Assembly (NCBI GenBank): GCA_030770535.1
Contig: JASVEC010000137.1
Span: 1 to 43,833, forward strand
Direction: 5' to 3'
Length of the DNA: 43,833 nucleotides
Source: Batkoa obscura
Lineage: Eukaryota > Entomophthoromycota > Entomophthoromycetes > Entomophthorales > Batkoaceae
Shown: positions 11,634 to 20,910 of the stretch, piece by piece
How the letters are laid out: the number at the start of each line of letters is the position of its first letter
Numbering within the stretch: position 1 is the stretch's first letter
The notes under the pieces: generated by a model
Told to the model about the DNA's origin: nothing
Database searches by the model: none
The model's input: only the letters and a program-made list of their open reading frames with translations
Program-made: the position numbers and the translations under genes

Positions 11634-12010
11634 TAATTATTAAGAAACATTTTTATATTATATTTGACAATAATGCTTTGATTGGCCTTATTATTAATTA
11701 CTTTATATAATGTTCATCATTTAGTCTAAATATAAATTGATTTAATGTTTTTAAATCTATTAGAAGCATAGCTGGTGCTGCTTTAAATGCTTTTTACTAA
11801 TATTTATTAAATCTATTAAATTGATGTTAGCTTTTCTGATTATAATTTTAAAAAACAAAAGCTATAGTTTCTTTTTTAAAACTAAGTTTTTTGTAAGATA
11901 TAAATATAATTCCTTTATAATTAGAATCTCTAGCTATACATGGTACATTGTATTATAATATAAATGAAATAATTAAAATATACTTATAAAATATTATTTT
12001 ATCAACTTAT
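11634..12010. other. No gene seen
   Basis: About 380 bp of AT-rich sequence before the retrotransposon, with no convincing coding frame or repeat. It ends in TTAT, which is repeated just after the element. Confidence 0.5.
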
Positions 12011-12410
12011 TGTGAAATATCGCTTCGTCAGTCCCATGGTTAATTATTTTGATTTGTTATGAGAATTTCTAGTTCCGCCCAAAAGAATATTATCTTCTCA
12101 TTTTGATACTTATACTTTTCAGAGTATAAAAGAGTTTACAGAGTATAATAGTTCGAGGCTTTTTAACTGAATTAATCCCTGATATCTCGAACATTTAATA
12201 AAGCCACTAAGTTTTCTTAATATTATTTTACATAGATTTTACATTAGTATTGTCTATTCTATTTGTCTTATATAGCTTGTAACCTATTACGTGCTATTCC
12301 TCATAATCCAAGTCTATCTTAGTTACATAAACTAAGACCTTTCGACTTATAGTGTAGTCAACCCAGCAATAGCTGTTCTTGACTCCAAACCCTGAGTACC
12401 AGATTTCACA
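12011..12410 (+). repeat. 5' LTR of the gypsy element
   Basis: 400 bp from TGTGAAATATCGC to CCAGATTTCACA; the outermost bases are inverted (TGTGAAAT / ATTTCACA). A TATA-like TATAAAAG at 12125-12132 suggests the promoter. It matches the 3' LTR base for base by eye. Confidence 0.95.
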
Positions 12411-12412
12411 TT

Positions 12413-12430
12413 TGGCGCTCATAACTGGGA
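12413..12430 (+). other. Primer binding site, tRNA-Asn type
   Basis: TGGCGCTCATAACTGGGA lies two bases after the 5' LTR. It is the exact complement of CCA plus the last 15 nt of the tRNA-Asn genes at 9726 and 20508 (discriminator base included). tRNA-Asn is therefore the inferred reverse-transcription primer. Confidence 0.9.
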
Positions 12431-12539
12431 AAGCTCTTATAACTATTTTAGATAGCCTTTATAATCTTTCCTTTACGGTCCTTACCGCGTAACCACCCCA
12501 AACAAAGAAAAACCCCCTTAACCTCCTTAATTCTCAACT

Positions 12540-15056
12540 ATGGTCGACAATGGTCTTGCACCTTATTTTGCGGACTCAAAATACCTTCTTGATAACCGTC
12601 AACAGTTGATCATCACTGAATACGACATGGGTAGTAGTGATGAAGAGGAAGCTAGTGTTCTGACCCCAGAAATAGAAACTGCTGCTTTAAATCAAGCTGC
12701 ACTACCTCCTCACGTTGTAAACTCAGTCGTTACCTACGGAGCTGTCCCTATGCACGTCCTTGATGGTGACCTCTCCGCTTGGAGACAATACCAAAATAGT
12801 GGCTCCAGTACTCAAATCAATTTTCGTGCCCAGTACCAAACGGTACCTACCCTTTCCCACGTTCAACAATATCTAGTAGAGTTCCTGCACAACAAACTCA
12901 TCCAGATGGTTGGTGAACTCGACCGTCTTTCAATTCATAACAATGAATTGTCTACCTCTTTGAGCTCACTTTTAGCTACGGTTAACAACCTTTCCATGAT
13001 CAGTAACCAAAAGAGTGGTGTCATCGCCCCTTCAAATGAACTCCATGTTAGTAAGTTAAATGAGCTCAATCAAAGACTTAATAACACCGTTACCTATGAA
13101 GCCCACAGAGAATTAGTAAGAGAAGTAGGAGATCTCAAAGCTGAATTACGTCAGCTCGATACTGCTCTACATTCTGAACTTGTTAAAATCTCCGATGAGA
13201 TCAACCTTTCCCTCACTGAGATCAATGACCATACTACTGAAAGAATCTCAGATATCGACGGAAAAACAAAAGCCACTTTCGCAGAACTCCATAGATCGCT
13301 AATGAATAAATTCAAAGAGTATAATCACCGCTTATCCTGTATTGAACAATCCCCTCCATCTACTTCAACCAAAGATGCTAGAATCTTGGCTTTAGAACAA
13401 GATTTAGCTGTTTGTAATGAACAAATGGCTCAACAAGTGACTACCATTAGCCAGCTTATCACCTCCAATAATAATTTGAAGGAACAAATTAGACTGGACA
13501 AAGAACAAACAGTAGTTGACTGGGAGGAAATCTCGCGTAACATACAGAGTACCAGAGAAGAGCTCATTCTTCTTCAGACTAAGGTAGCTTCCAATACTAA
13601 CCAAATCAAGGCATCTTCTTGCAATTGTAGAAAGGAGCGTATTGCTGTTTCAGCACCTCCCTCCAGACTCTCGAGTTACAGAGACGTTCCAAGATACAAT
13701 ATATATGATCTGGGTGATAGTGCCACAGAATCTATCTTTGGTACTGAATATCAAATAAACCATAAGTATCATGGTTCTGTTCACTTGGTACAACCGGATG
13801 ATCAAACAAAGAAAGAAGAGAACTCTCCTCAAGTTTCCACATACCTACCCCAATCAAATCCTAGAATGACTGCTGTACCTACTGATGGTATTTACTCAAG
13901 AAATCCTGCTACAGGATCTAACGCTGATCCAATACGACCTCGTGTACAATCTTATGCTGAAGTCAACTTAGCCAATCCTTTTAACAAAAATAAGTCATCA
14001 CATATTGCTCCTCAAATCGCTCAACATATATCCTATGAGAAATCTTCACCTCACTATGTACAAGCCGATCCGATTACTGTTCAACATGATCATGGTATAT
14101 CACACAATACCCATGACGCTTATTTTAGTCATCCTGGACCTTCTGGTAACGATCCAAAATCACATAGCTTCTCAACACACCGCCACAACTACCCAAGAAG
14201 CTCCCAACCTGTTAACACAAAGTTTAATTTTAGTCTTTTATTCAATCCAAGTGAAATTACTGCTACTACCTTCATTAAAGCTCTAGAAGTTCATCTCGAT
14301 GCCAACAACTGGACCTATGAATGTCGTCCTCAATGCCTTTTAGGTCAACTACAAACAAATGAACTTTCTTGGTGCATGACTTTACCTGACGACTTACGCA
14401 GTAATTGGGATTCCTTCAAAAAGGCGTTTATAGACCATTATGATTCCGATGTAAAAATGGAAGCAAAAAAGGCAGCCCTCTTATCTTTACGTTTAGACGA
14501 CGAAAGTAAACTTGAGAGTTTCATTACAAACGTAAGAAATCGTGCTAATGCCTTAATTTCCTGTGGAAAGTTAAGCGTTACAGACCTCCGCCTGGCCTTC
14601 CAGCGAAACCTTCCAAGTCATATCGCATGCCTTTTTCTAGATCCTCATCATAACATCACCAACGTTACACAGATGATAGAGATTTTAGAATTATACCTTG
14701 GAAGTCCAAAAAGTGAAGTTAGACCCAAGAAATTATATGTTAATCACATAGATAAAGGGATGGACAACAACGAATACCTTCATTGTTTTACCATCACTCA
14801 ACAACACTACTCCAACCATCGTAAATCTCGAGTATTTACTGGATGCTGGAACTGTGGTGAATATGGACACATTACCGTTAACTGCACTGAACCAAAGCCA
14901 GAAAATGGTATTTTTAAATATTATTTCGAAAAGAATGTTCGCAACAATGAACGTTTCAATAAAAATAAACAAATAAATCACCTCAATTATAACGATACTG
15001 AAGGCGATGATACTGAGAAGTTTGTCGACTCCGATAACGAGTCAAAAAACTTCTAA
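12540..15056 (+). CDS. gag: Gag polyprotein of the gypsy element
   Basis: 838-residue structural protein of the retrotransposon. An acidic N-terminus is followed by a long helical, probably coiled-coil part (about residues 110-360), a Ser/Pro-rich linker, a retrotransposon capsid-like region (about 560-720) and one CX2CX4HX4C zinc knuckle (CWNCGEYGHITVNC, near residue 769) for RNA binding. It is long for a gypsy Gag because of the coiled-coil N-terminal half. Pol lies in another frame downstream; related elements reach Pol by recoding. Confidence 0.9.
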   Translation: MVDNGLAPYFADSKYLLDNRQQLIITEYDMGSSDEEEASVLTPEIETAALNQAALPPHVVNSVVTYGAVPMHVLDGDLSAWRQYQNSGSSTQINFRAQYQTVPTLSHVQQYLVEFLHNKLIQMVGELDRLSIHNNELSTSLSSLLATVNNLSMISNQKSGVIAPSNELHVSKLNELNQRLNNTVTYEAHRELVREVGDLKAELRQLDTALHSELVKISDEINLSLTEINDHTTERISDIDGKTKATFAELHRSLMNKFKEYNHRLSCIEQSPPSTSTKDARILALEQDLAVCNEQMAQQVTTISQLITSNNNLKEQIRLDKEQTVVDWEEISRNIQSTREELILLQTKVASNTNQIKASSCNCRKERIAVSAPPSRLSSYRDVPRYNIYDLGDSATESIFGTEYQINHKYHGSVHLVQPDDQTKKEENSPQVSTYLPQSNPRMTAVPTDGIYSRNPATGSNADPIRPRVQSYAEVNLANPFNKNKSSHIAPQIAQHISYEKSSPHYVQADPITVQHDHGISHNTHDAYFSHPGPSGNDPKSHSFSTHRHNYPRSSQPVNTKFNFSLLFNPSEITATTFIKALEVHLDANNWTYECRPQCLLGQLQTNELSWCMTLPDDLRSNWDSFKKAFIDHYDSDVKMEAKKAALLSLRLDDESKLESFITNVRNRANALISCGKLSVTDLRLAFQRNLPSHIACLFLDPHHNITNVTQMIEILELYLGSPKSEVRPKKLYVNHIDKGMDNNEYLHCFTITQQHYSNHRKSRVFTGCWNCGEYGHITVNCTEPKPENGIFKYYFEKNVRNNERFNKNKQINHLNYNDTEGDDTEKFVDSDNESKNF

Positions 15057-15232
15057 GTGGGAGGATAAATGAGGATCCCCCTTCCACGAAGTTAAAAATT
15101 CCTCCTGATCCAGATGAAAGCACTGGATTAGACCTTAAATTTAATACGCTTTCAAAATTTGACCCCTCTACCCTCATCCTAGCACTTCCTTCGCGAATTC
15201 GTGGTAGACCTAAAAAGAAAAAAGTCCCTGTT

Positions 15233-18200
15233 GTGGAAATCCCTAAAGTCATTCCACCTCGAATTTTCAAGCTACCTGATAACTCTATTAATGCTCCTGA
15301 TTCGATTCCAATGAACGAGATCTCCAAACCTTACATCTCACAATTATCTGATTTATCTAAACTATCCCTCACACAAAGCGAACTAGATAACACGCATCAG
15401 TGGTTAACCAATGTTACGATCCCAATCCCGCTAGACAAGATCTTAACTGGAGAATCAGACTTAGCAATTGCATTTAGAAAAATTATTAGAGAATACCAGA
15501 ATCCAAATAAACAGATTCTTTTAGTAAACCTCGATGACAAAGCTAACTCCATCGATTGTACTTACATCAATGCGTCAATTTATAAAAAGAATGTACGCAT
15601 CATATTAGATAGTGGAGCTCCTATCAATTTCATATCGAGTCGTCTGGTAAAACGATTATCCTTTAAACCAGATATAGATTGCTCAGACACCTTTGGTACA
15701 GCTGGAACTGGAACTACTACAGCACTAGGAGCATACTCATCAATACCAATCAAATTTGGAAAACTAACCTTAGCCTTTCCAGCAATAGTATTAGAAAGTG
15801 AAGGTTATGACTTCCTCCTAGGCACCGAATTCTTTGTGAAACACGGTTGTCAATTGTTGTACGATCAAAATATCTTAAAAATATTAGATCAATCCATCCC
15901 AATGTACTACAATAAACCAAGAGACCTATCTATCAATATGATAAACAATAAATCTCCTGGCTGCCGTATAATGAACTATCGGACCAACAATAAATTAATT
16001 GATGTCACTCTCTGCGGATCAGAATCCGTAATTCATCAATATCCGGAGATAGCATATAAACAGTCTGGAATTCCCGTTATTTCTCCTAAGAACTTATTAA
16101 TACCGCCTAAGTCACAGATAGTATTAGATACTGAGATCTCACTATGGATACCTAAGGAATTCCATTTATCTATATATAGTATAGAAGGTGTCTCACAATT
16201 AGAACCACTAACTATGCCCGGAATTTTAGGCAACAACATGAATGAGACTATCAAGTTATTACTTGCAAACATTACCAAAAAAGAAATCAATATCTCTAGA
16301 TGCCAACAGATTGGCACGATATACGTAGAAAACAACGCCTTGATTAATACTTTCAGTAAATTTGCAACACTAGAAGAATTTCAAATTCACGAAGAGGCCC
16401 CAAATAACCAAGCCCTTTTTGTGGAAAAAGACACTATTAACCATCTAAACCAAGATGAGCAACTCCAATTTTATAAATTGCTGGAGGAATATAAAGACAT
16501 ATTCGCAACTTCAGAAGAAGATATTGGTTGCGCTCGCAATACTAAACATAAAGTATATACATGTGATTCATTACCCGTCGCAACTAAAGCATATCGTAAA
16601 TCTCAATCTGAACTCAAAGCAGAACGAGAAGAAGTTCAAAAACTCTTAAGGCTAGGTTTAATCATTCCTTCAAATAGTCCATGGGCCTCCCCCCTTATGA
16701 TCGTTAAGAAAAAAGATGGAACTAATAGAGTAGTTATGGACTATAGAAAGCTTAACAAAATCACAAAGAAAGATGTATACCCTCTACCCAGAATAGACGA
16801 TGCGGTTGACCGATTACAAGGTGCTAAATACTTTTCAGCAATGGATTTAATCTCAGGATACTGGCAGGTAGAAATGGATCCAGAAGACCAAGAAAAGTGC
16901 GCTTTAATAACTTCTGAAGGACTATTTCAACCAACTAGGATGCCACAAGGCCTTTCGAACGCTCCCGCTACATTCCAGCGTCTTATGGATAATACACTAG
17001 GTGACCTTAAACTTTCGTGTGTATTAATTTACTTAGATGACTTGAATGTGTTTTCAAGAACTTTTGTAGATCACTTAACTCATCTTAAAGCAGTATTTGA
17101 GCGCCTCCGTCAAGCCAATCTAAAGTTAAAACCAAAGAAGTGTTCATTCTTCCAAACTAGTCTGGAATTTCTAGGCTATAAAGTCTCTGACAAAGGACTA
17201 GCCCCTATTCCAAATAAACTAGATGCAGTAAAGGAGCTTCTCCCCCCAACTACAATGCGGGAGGTACAAGTGTTCCTTGGATTAATGAATTATTATCGAA
17301 GGTTTATAAAAGACTTTTCGAATTTAGCTACCCCACTGTTCCAATTACTAAAGAAAGAAGTCAAGTTTCAATGGAAGGAAGAACACCAACAAGCTTTTGA
17401 AGAGCTTCGCAACAAGCTGCTTAACGCCCCAGTATTGATGTTTCCAAATTTCTCAAAGCCCTTCTCACTACATACTGACGCTAGTCTAACTGCAGTTGGA
17501 GGTGTTTTAAGTCAACTCGATGATAACAATTGTGAACACCCAATAGCCTATACCTCTAGGACCTTGTCGAAACACGAAAGGAACTACACTACAACAGAGA
17601 AAGAATGCCTTGCAATTATTCATGCTATAAAGGCATTTAGACCGTATATCTACGGCACTCACTTTACTGTTATTACCGATCATGTTTCCCTAAAATGGTT
17701 GTATTCAATCACTAATCCTGAAGGACGTTTAGCTAGGTGGGCTCTAAAACTACAATCGTATAGTTTTGATATAGTATATAAACCAGGTAAAGATCATCAA
17801 AATGCAGATGGGCTTAGCAGGTTGCCCAGAATTTGTCTAGCTACCCCCATAGATGATGATTTGTACAATCTATTGGGTAATAAAGATAAATGGCCGCAGC
17901 AGCAGCCTGAACTCAAACAATGGCTTGAGAAAAACGCTCAAAATATCATTGTAAGAGATAATGCCTTGTATAAAAAGATTAAGGGAACATATATTCCATA
18001 TATTAGGCCTTCTTCACGACTATCTGCATGCCAACAATTCCATGATGTAATCTGTGGACATTCAGCCTTCCAAAAAACATACGATACTATGAAAGTCTCC
18101 TGCTATTGGGAATCAATGATACCAGATTTGGAAGACTTTATAAATAATTGCGATGTTTGCAAGAGGGAACAAAGTAAAATAAAAGCTACAGCCTATAAGT

Positions 18201-19066
18201 TTATTTTACCTAAACATGCATTTCACACGGTAAGTATAGATGTAATAGGTCCTCTCTGTGAGGCCTCCTCGGTAAGAGGGAACAAATTTATTGTTGTAGC
18301 TATCGACCATCTAACTAAATGGGTTGAAGCTAAAGCAATACCAAATCAGACTTCCTTTCACATATCTAAATTTATATACGAAGATATTATTTGTAGGCAT
18401 GGAAGCCCTCAGGTGATACTTACTGATAACGCTGCCAATTTTGTTAACCTGGTTCTCCCGAAATTAGCTAGACTAATGGCCATAAAGCATTCTACTGCAG
18501 CTCCATATCACCCTGAAACTAACGGAATGGTTGAGAGAGTAAATGGTACACTAGTACGTATACTAAGGAAGCTGGCTTTCGATAAAACTAGCTCTTGGGA
18601 TGAATATCTACATTCTGCTATTTTAGCATATAGATATTCAGTACATAGTATTACCAAAAAATCCCCTTTTGTTATGCTTTATGGGAGACATCCGGGACTC
18701 CCCATATCATTCGCTCCTTTGATGGTTAGACAAGAAGAGATGAGTCCTGACATGTACTTGCTTAAGCTAACAAAAAAATTAATAGCTATCCAAGTTGACG
18801 CCTTTAATGCATTGACAGACTCGAAAACAAGGAGGTATCGACAAGATATTTCTCGACTTCCTCGTCTAGCCGTCTTCAAAGTAGGTGATATCGTTCATCT
18901 GTACCCTTCCTATAATCAATCTAGAAAAAATAAATTAGCATTGAAATGGGATGGACCATATGAAGTCATACATAAACACTTGTATGATAGCTATTCAATT
19001 AAACATAAACGAACAAGCGTTATATATAACCGAGTCCATGCCAAGTTTCTCAAATCAGCAATGTGA
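15233..19066 (+). CDS. pol: Pol polyprotein of the gypsy element
   Basis: A 1,277-residue frame with the gypsy domain order. An aspartic protease motif LDSGAP lies near residue 125. The reverse transcriptase shows VVMDYRKLNKIT and the YLDD box near 599. RNase H begins near TDASLTAVGG (about 747). Integrase follows, with an HHCC zinc finger (about 936-985, ending CDVCKREQ) and a catalytic core with the D-D-E residues in SIDVIGPL, LTDNAANF and PETNGMVERVNG. The C-terminal part has a basic region and a GPYEV motif. The start given is the first Met of the frame; the true Pol N-terminus may lie further upstream. It looks whole. Confidence 0.92.
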   Translation: MEIPKVIPPRIFKLPDNSINAPDSIPMNEISKPYISQLSDLSKLSLTQSELDNTHQWLTNVTIPIPLDKILTGESDLAIAFRKIIREYQNPNKQILLVNLDDKANSIDCTYINASIYKKNVRIILDSGAPINFISSRLVKRLSFKPDIDCSDTFGTAGTGTTTALGAYSSIPIKFGKLTLAFPAIVLESEGYDFLLGTEFFVKHGCQLLYDQNILKILDQSIPMYYNKPRDLSINMINNKSPGCRIMNYRTNNKLIDVTLCGSESVIHQYPEIAYKQSGIPVISPKNLLIPPKSQIVLDTEISLWIPKEFHLSIYSIEGVSQLEPLTMPGILGNNMNETIKLLLANITKKEINISRCQQIGTIYVENNALINTFSKFATLEEFQIHEEAPNNQALFVEKDTINHLNQDEQLQFYKLLEEYKDIFATSEEDIGCARNTKHKVYTCDSLPVATKAYRKSQSELKAEREEVQKLLRLGLIIPSNSPWASPLMIVKKKDGTNRVVMDYRKLNKITKKDVYPLPRIDDAVDRLQGAKYFSAMDLISGYWQVEMDPEDQEKCALITSEGLFQPTRMPQGLSNAPATFQRLMDNTLGDLKLSCVLIYLDDLNVFSRTFVDHLTHLKAVFERLRQANLKLKPKKCSFFQTSLEFLGYKVSDKGLAPIPNKLDAVKELLPPTTMREVQVFLGLMNYYRRFIKDFSNLATPLFQLLKKEVKFQWKEEHQQAFEELRNKLLNAPVLMFPNFSKPFSLHTDASLTAVGGVLSQLDDNNCEHPIAYTSRTLSKHERNYTTTEKECLAIIHAIKAFRPYIYGTHFTVITDHVSLKWLYSITNPEGRLARWALKLQSYSFDIVYKPGKDHQNADGLSRLPRICLATPIDDDLYNLLGNKDKWPQQQPELKQWLEKNAQNIIVRDNALYKKIKGTYIPYIRPSSRLSACQQFHDVICGHSAFQKTYDTMKVSCYWESMIPDLEDFINNCDVCKREQSKIKATAYKFILPKHAFHTVSIDVIGPLCEASSVRGNKFIVVAIDHLTKWVEAKAIPNQTSFHISKFIYEDIICRHGSPQVILTDNAANFVNLVLPKLARLMAIKHSTAAPYHPETNGMVERVNGTLVRILRKLAFDKTSSWDEYLHSAILAYRYSVHSITKKSPFVMLYGRHPGLPISFAPLMVRQEEMSPDMYLLKLTKKLIAIQVDAFNALTDSKTRRYRQDISRLPRLAVFKVGDIVHLYPSYNQSRKNKLALKWDGPYEVIHKHLYDSYSIKHKRTSVIYNRVHAKFLKSAM

Positions 19067-19153
19067 TTCAATCAATACAATTTGTAACTAGTCAAATTCC
19101 ATCTCATAGGTTCTCGGTAAGTAAGCCATAAAAATTCACTATATCAAATCATA

Positions 19154-19163
19154 GGGAGGGAAA
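19154..19163 (+). other. Polypurine tract
   Basis: GGGAGGGAAA lies directly before the 3' LTR, the usual place for the plus-strand primer of LTR elements. Confidence 0.85.
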
Positions 19164-19563
19164 TGTGAAATATCGCTTCGTCAGTCCCATGGTTAATTAT
19201 TTTGATTTGTTATGAGAATTTCTAGTTCCGCCCAAAAGAATATTATCTTCTCATTTTGATACTTATACTTTTCAGAGTATAAAAGAGTTTACAGAGTATA
19301 ATAGTTCGAGGCTTTTTAACTGAATTAATCCCTGATATCTCGAACATTTAATAAAGCCACTAAGTTTTCTTAATATTATTTTACATAGATTTTACATTAG
19401 TATTGTCTATTCTATTTGTCTTATATAGCTTGTAACCTATTACGTGCTATTCCTCATAATCCAAGTCTATCTTAGTTACATAAACTAAGACCTTTCGACT
19501 TATAGTGTAGTCAACCCAGCAATAGCTGTTCTTGACTCCAAACCCTGAGTACCAGATTTCACA
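19164..19563 (+). repeat. 3' LTR of the gypsy element
   Basis: 400 bp that appears identical to 12011-12410. It is followed by TTAT, the same four bases that precede the 5' LTR. Confidence 0.95.
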
Positions 19564-19612
19564 TTATTATTAAATTTAGTTAAACTTTAATACTTTTATT
19601 ACTAAAATTTGA

Positions 19613-19720
19613 TATATGGGGATGTATTTTTGTATTTAAGAATTTTGCTAGCAATTTTTCGATTTAAATAACGCTTAAAAGATGGAAAAAGTAATGAAGC
19701 CAAAAAAAACATCACCATAT
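19613..19720 (+). mobile_element. TIR element (MITE), copy 5
   Basis: Starts ATATGGGGATGTATTTTTG and ends AAAAAAAACATCACCATAT. The internal branch-like site reads TTGCTAGCAATTT. Confidence 0.85.
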
Positions 19721-19779
19721 CTTGATATTTATACTTGTAGTTGTAACAAAAAATCATAATCAATAATATGTTTTTATAT

Positions 19780-20130
19780 TGTGAAATTTGGTACTCAGTG
19801 TTTGGAGTCAAAAACAGCTATTACTTGGTTGACTACACTACAAGTCGAAAGGTCTTAGTTTATGTGACTAAGATAGACTTGAGTTATGAAGAATAATATG
19901 TAATAGGCTACAGACTATGTAAAACAAATAGAATAGACAATACTAATGTAAAACCTATGTAAAATACTATTAAGTAAACTTATTGACTTTATTAAATGTT
20001 CGAGATATCGGGGAATAATTCAGTTAAAAAGCCTTAAGCTACTATACTCTGAAAACTCTTTTATACTCTGAAAAGTATAAATATCAAAATGAGATGATAA
20101 TATTCTTTGGGATGGGGCTAGAAATTCTTA
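19780..20130 (-). mobile_element. Partial reversed gypsy LTR relic
   Basis: About 350 bp aligning in reverse to the LTR of the element at 12011, with many scattered differences, so it is much older. It starts at the TGTGAAATTTGGTACTC end and stops short of the other LTR end, where it runs into MITE-like sequence at about 20125-20155. Confidence 0.88.
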
Positions 20131-20155
20131 AACACAAAAATACATCCCTATATAT
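20131..20155 (-). mobile_element. MITE end fragment fused to an LTR relic
   Basis: AACACAAAAATACATCCC followed by TATA matches one terminal end of the MITE family only. The other end is absent; the LTR relic sits in its place. Confidence 0.55.
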
Positions 20156-20255
20156 TGTTTTTTTATAAGTTGATCTTAATCATTAGAACTAAGAATTTTA
20201 GCTTATCATAAACAGCTGATTAAAAGACTTTTATACCCTTTTATTAAACGCTAAA
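20155..20255 (+). repeat. Dispersed repeat, copy B
   Basis: Diverged partner of 10050-10148, also followed by a MITE. No family recognised. Confidence 0.4.
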
Positions 20256-20261
20256 TTAGAA

Positions 20262-20360
20262 ATGTTCCTTTTGTTATCACTTTTTCATTTTTTAACTGCT
20301 ATCTGAGTAGAAAGATTGTTAGTAAAATTCCTAAATAAAAAAATACATTTTTATTTTATA
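20262..20360 (-). mobile_element. TIR element (MITE), degraded copy 6
   Basis: Reverse-orientation copy. The inner GATTGTTAGTAAAATTCCT and CACTTTTTCATTTTTTAA parts are recognisable, but the terminal repeats have largely decayed. Confidence 0.6.
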
Positions 20361-20379
20361 GTTATTAATAAAATTTAAT

Positions 20380-20484
20380 GAATGGGGATGTAGTTTTGTA
20401 TTTAAGAATTTTACTAACAATTTTTCCACTCAAATAGCGCTTAAAAGATGGAAAAATGCTGAAGCTAAAAAAACATCCCCAAAT
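20380..20484 (+). mobile_element. TIR element (MITE), copy 7
   Basis: Starts ATGGGGATGTAGTTTTG and ends AAAAAAACATCCCC, with the internal TTTTACTAACAATTTTTCC and AAATAGCGCTTAAAAG. It ends about 25 bp from the second tRNA-Asn gene. Confidence 0.88.
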
Positions 20485-20507
20485 ATTCTATTGGAAAAAT
20501 TGAATAC

Positions 20508-20580
20508 GCTCATAACTGGGATCGAACCAGTAACCTCCCGATTAACAGTCGGACGCGCTAGCCAATTGCGCCATACGAGC
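20508..20580 (-). tRNA. tRNA-Asn (anticodon GTT), second copy
   Basis: Same 73 nt as the gene at 9726-9798, with unrelated flanks, followed on the minus strand by an oligo-T run. It is intact, so it is presumably expressed. Confidence 0.95.
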
Positions 20581-20910
20581 CTCTTTAGTTACTGATGCTT
20601 TTAACTGTAAAAAATATATATTCTTATTATATATCATAAGTTCAATAAATGAAACTTGTATTTCATTATTCTGGTTTCCTATATTACACCTTTCTCCATA
20701 CAGCGTTTTATAGATAGTTATAAATATATAATTATAGTCATTCATTATTCTATGATCTTAATAAATGCCATCTATTTTCAATATTCAATAGGTTTTTATT
20801 TATTTGTTATTGTTGATTTTCTATTTATTATTAAGATTTTATTTTTTAACAAATTATTTTATAGATAAAAAAATACTCGAACTAAAATTTAGTTGATAAA
20901 CTTTATTTAA
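20581..20910. other. No gene seen
   Basis: 330 bp of AT-rich sequence between tRNA-Asn and the 3' end of the trypsin gene. Short open stretches here are compositional; the poly(A) region of the trypsin gene probably lies at its right edge. Confidence 0.5.

Larger units (their letters stand above)
12011..19563 (+). mobile_element. Ty3/gypsy LTR retrotransposon, looks whole
   Basis: A 7,553-bp element with two 400-bp LTRs (12011-12410 and 19164-19563), a primer binding site, Gag, Pol and a polypurine tract. The Pol order protease, reverse transcriptase, RNase H, integrase defines the Ty3/gypsy (Metaviridae) group. I see no break. The LTRs appear identical when read side by side, so insertion was very recent on an evolutionary scale. 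LTR ends are TG...CA, and a 4-bp TTAT flanks both sides as the probable target duplication. It is less AT-rich than the host DNA around it. Confidence 0.95.

Noticed and set aside
13404-14286. Open frames on the other strand or frame inside Gag, including 14005-14286
   Set aside because: Shadows of the Gag frame without any protein character.
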